NCBI GenBank assembly: GCA_964228455.1
Contig: CAXQZM010000080.1
Location: forward strand, 1 to 8,643
Source of the DNA: CAXQZM01 sp964228455
GTDB lineage: Bacteria; Pseudomonadota; Alphaproteobacteria; UBA7985
Direction: 5' to 3'
Length of the DNA stretch: 8,643 bases
The notes beneath the pieces are model-generated. The model ran no database searches, was not told where the DNA came from, and worked only from the letters and a program-made list of their open reading frames with translations. Made by a program: the position numbers and the translations under genes. Below are positions 6,476-8,643 of this stretch, piece after piece. The stretch's first letter is position 1. Each line of letters starts with the position of its first letter.

Positions 6476-8643
6476 TTATGAGCAACCAGTTGTAGTCCCG
6501 CAGGTTACACATTTGAGGCATGTTCCATTGCGGACTAAGGTCATATGCCCACAACTGCTGCACGCCTCGCCTTCGTAGCCTTGTTGCCTTGCCATCTCTC
6601 GAAGCTGGTCCGCTTCAATACTGGGGTCTGATTCCGCTGCAACATCCTCAATAACTTCCTCTTCAAGGTCTGAGTTTGCTAGCATATCGATAGCGGCAGC
6701 ACCTTCTGTTGCTGCCGCTGGGGCAGTTGCCTGTCCTCCATCGTAAACTTTTAAACGGTTTCTTACGAACCCTTTAGATGCATAAGTTGCGGCTACCCGA
6801 GCGGCCGTTTGAGTGTCGGGGTTAGTATGTAGCGCAGAATCACCTGAAGTGCCACGACCAATGGTATCAGTCATAAGATCTTTAGGTTCCACATGCGCGA
6901 GATCATTTCGCCCTAAATAGGATACAGCGAGCTCCCGGAATATGTAATCCAGCACCGAGGTAGACATTTTAATAGCATCGTTACCTTCGACCATTCCCGA
7001 TGGATCAAATCTTGTGAAAGTGTATGCATCCACATACTCTTCTAGTGGCACTCCGTATTGGAGTCCGAGTGAGATCGCGATAGCAAAGTTGTTCATAAGG
7101 CTTCTGAAGGCTTGTCCTTCTTTATGCATATCAACAAAGATTTCACCTAAAGCGCCATCATCAAACTCACCAGTACGTAGATATACTTTGTGACCACCTA
7201 CGCGGGCTTTCTGGGTATATCCTTTTCTCCGAGCAGGAAGAGGTTTTCTCTCCATGTCCCGCTCCACATGAACAATTCTTTCAACGATTTTTTCAGTCAA
7301 TGCTGCTGCTTTAGCTGCAGGAGTTTTTTCAGAAAAGTCCTCTTCATTATCATTTGTAGCAAGCAAGGATGCATTCAGTGGTTGACTGAGTTTCGAACCA
7401 TCGCGGTAAAGGGCATTGGCTTTTAGTCCTAATCGCCATGATAGAAGGTAGGCATCCTTGCAGTCTTCTACTGTAGCCTTGTTAGGCATATTAATCGTCT
7501 TCGAAATTGCGCCAGACACAAATGGCTGTGCGGCTGCCATCATCCGAATGTGGCTCTCGACTGATAGAGCTCGTGTGCCCTTAGCGCCGCATGGGTTGGC
7601 GCAGTCAAACACATGGAGGTGCTCCTCTTTGAGGTGAGGGGCGCCTTCCAAGGTCATGGTACCACATAAATATTCATTGGCTGCTTCAATTTCGTCAGTC
7701 GAAAAACCAATGTGCTTTAAAAGATCAAATCCCGGAGAGTTCAATTGGGCGTCGGTGCAACCTAAGGTGTTTTTACAGAACTCATCACCAAGTGAGAAAC
7801 GGTTAAAGACAAAATTAATTTGAAAGGCAGTTGGAAGTTGTTCCTCAATGGATGTTAACTGAGCATCTCCAAACCCTTTATCAGACAGAGATTGCAAATT
7901 TATGAAAGGTGAGGAAGTCAAAGATGGCTGCCCGACAGCGTAATTTACAATTTCCGGTATCTCATTATCCGAATAACCCAAGCGCTTAAGAGCTCGTGGA
8001 ACAGTTTGGTTTATAATTTTAAAATAGCCGCCACCCGCAAGTTTTTTGAATTTAACGAGTGCAAAGTCCGGCTCAATGCCGGTCGTATCACAATCCATGA
8101 CAAGGCCAATGGTGCCAGTGGGAGCGATGCATGTTGCTTGAGCATTACGATATCCGTGAGCCTCACCTAATTCGACGGCTTCGTCCCAAGCATCTTTAGC
8201 TGCATCTACTAGGCCTGTTACAGGGCACTCAATCGGCAAAAGTGGAACAGGGTTAATTGACAACCCTTCGTAGCCGCTAGCTTCGCCATACGCTGCACGG
8301 CGGTGGTTTCGCATGACTTTGAGCATTGAAGCAGAGTTTTCTTCATACTTTGGGAACGGTCCAACTTCAGCTGCCATTTGTGCTGAAGTAGCATAGGAAA
8401 CTCCCGTCATTAGAGCCGATAGCGCTCCGCAGATACTGCGGCCTTCTACACTATCGTAGCCAATACCTAATGACATCAGTAGCGAACCCACGTTGGCATA
8501 TCCAAGTCCTAGTGTTCGGAAGTCGTAAGATCGTTGGGCAATTTCTTTTGACGGAAACTGAGCCATTAAGACTGAGGTCTCTAAGGCAATTGTCCATAAA
8601 CGGCAGGCATGAGTGTAGGTTTCGATATTGAAAGTGTCATCAT
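6476..8643 (-). CDS. nrdJ: Vitamin B12-dependent (class II) ribonucleotide reductase NrdJ, C-terminal part, truncated by window edge
   Basis: NrdJ is a cytosolic adenosylcobalamin-dependent enzyme that reduces ribonucleotides to deoxyribonucleotides without needing oxygen. The frame is open on the minus strand to the window edge, giving 721 residues up to the TAA at 6478-6476. Long-form NrdJ proteins are about 1,200 residues, so roughly the first 40 percent is missing. The ATG at 8566-8564 is internal: upstream codons continue the family sequence (DDTFNIETYTHACRLW). Numbered from the first full visible codon, features are FRTLGLGYANVGSLL (early), the phosphate-binding loop APTGTIG (173-179, bases 8105-8125), FDCANPCG (345-352), a conserved SGAISKTINMPN segment, then a TSCPD-type domain (HKVYLRTGEFDDGALGEIF and onward). 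An Ala/acidic linker follows, then a Cys-rich tail with Cys at 694, 697, 708, 711, 714 and 720. The tail Cys probably relay electrons to the active site. The main catalytic residues lie in the missing part. No break is seen. Confidence 0.97.
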   Translation of the reverse strand, partial: DDTFNIETYTHACRLWTIALETSVLMAQFPSKEIAQRSYDFRTLGLGYANVGSLLMSLGIGYDSVEGRSICGALSALMTGVSYATSAQMAAEVGPFPKYEENSASMLKVMRNHRRAAYGEASGYEGLSINPVPLLPIECPVTGLVDAAKDAWDEAVELGEAHGYRNAQATCIAPTGTIGLVMDCDTTGIEPDFALVKFKKLAGGGYFKIINQTVPRALKRLGYSDNEIPEIVNYAVGQPSLTSSPFINLQSLSDKGFGDAQLTSIEEQLPTAFQINFVFNRFSLGDEFCKNTLGCTDAQLNSPGFDLLKHIGFSTDEIEAANEYLCGTMTLEGAPHLKEEHLHVFDCANPCGAKGTRALSVESHIRMMAAAQPFVSGAISKTINMPNKATVEDCKDAYLLSWRLGLKANALYRDGSKLSQPLNASLLATNDNEEDFSEKTPAAKAAALTEKIVERIVHVERDMERKPLPARRKGYTQKARVGGHKVYLRTGEFDDGALGEIFVDMHKEGQAFRSLMNNFAIAISLGLQYGVPLEEYVDAYTFTRFDPSGMVEGNDAIKMSTSVLDYIFRELAVSYLGRNDLAHVEPKDLMTDTIGRGTSGDSALHTNPDTQTAARVAATYASKGFVRNRLKVYDGGQATAPAAATEGAAAIDMLANSDLEEEVIEDVAAESDPSIEADQLREMARQQGYEGEACSSCGHMTLVRNGTCLKCVTCGTTTGCS

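Noticed and set aside
7190..7426. Plus-strand open frame opposite nrdJ
   Set aside because: It is antisense to a conserved enzyme, has low-complexity Phe/Cys/Ser content and no family resemblance.
8564..8566. ATG as the start of nrdJ
   Set aside because: Codons from 8567 to the window edge continue the conserved NrdJ sequence, so this Met is internal and the gene is cut by the window.
1..8643. Mobile elements, CRISPR arrays, tRNA or rRNA genes, defence or toxin-antitoxin systems
   Set aside because: No terminal repeats, spaced repeats, cloverleaf sequences, transposase, nuclease or toxin-like proteins were seen. The genes are well-known metabolic types.

Overview
The window looks like ordinary chromosomal DNA of a Gram-negative bacterium, most likely an alphaproteobacterium. 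The evidence is the long-form B12-dependent ribonucleotide reductase with its alphaproteobacterial style of sequence, and an ABC importer with two separate, unlike ATPase genes resembling the rhizobial GlpS/GlpT pair. Base composition is roughly balanced by eye. I cannot name the genus; a Rhodobacterales-like marine bacterium is a guess.

Layout. Bases 2-727 (+) hold a short-chain dehydrogenase/reductase (SDR) missing only its first few residues at the left edge. A 171-base gap (728-898) follows, with a candidate -10 box, a possible leader hairpin and a strong ribosome binding site. Bases 899-6367 (+) are a complete five-gene ABC import operon: periplasmic solute-binding protein, two permeases of the MalF/MalG type, and two ATPases. 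An intercistronic hairpin separates the binding-protein gene from the first permease. The four remaining genes abut or overlap by one base. A near-perfect terminator hairpin closes the operon at about 6407-6452. Bases 6476-8643 (-) are the C-terminal 721 residues of nrdJ, converging on the operon; its start lies beyond the right edge.

How it works together. The importer should capture a sugar or polyol in the periplasm and move it across the inner membrane. The SDR just upstream is a plausible first catabolic enzyme, for example an oxidoreductase acting on the imported compound. The substrate cannot be read from the sequence. nrdJ makes deoxyribonucleotides and is functionally unrelated.

Most interesting signal. 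The two ATPases carry complementary defects. The first keeps the LSGGQ signature but lacks the switch histidine and the aromatic A-loop residue. The second keeps those but has LTADQ in place of LSGGQ. If they form a heterodimer, one ATP site is fully canonical and the other fully degenerate. I found no mobile element, CRISPR array, tRNA or rRNA, and no evidence of an undescribed defence or similar system.
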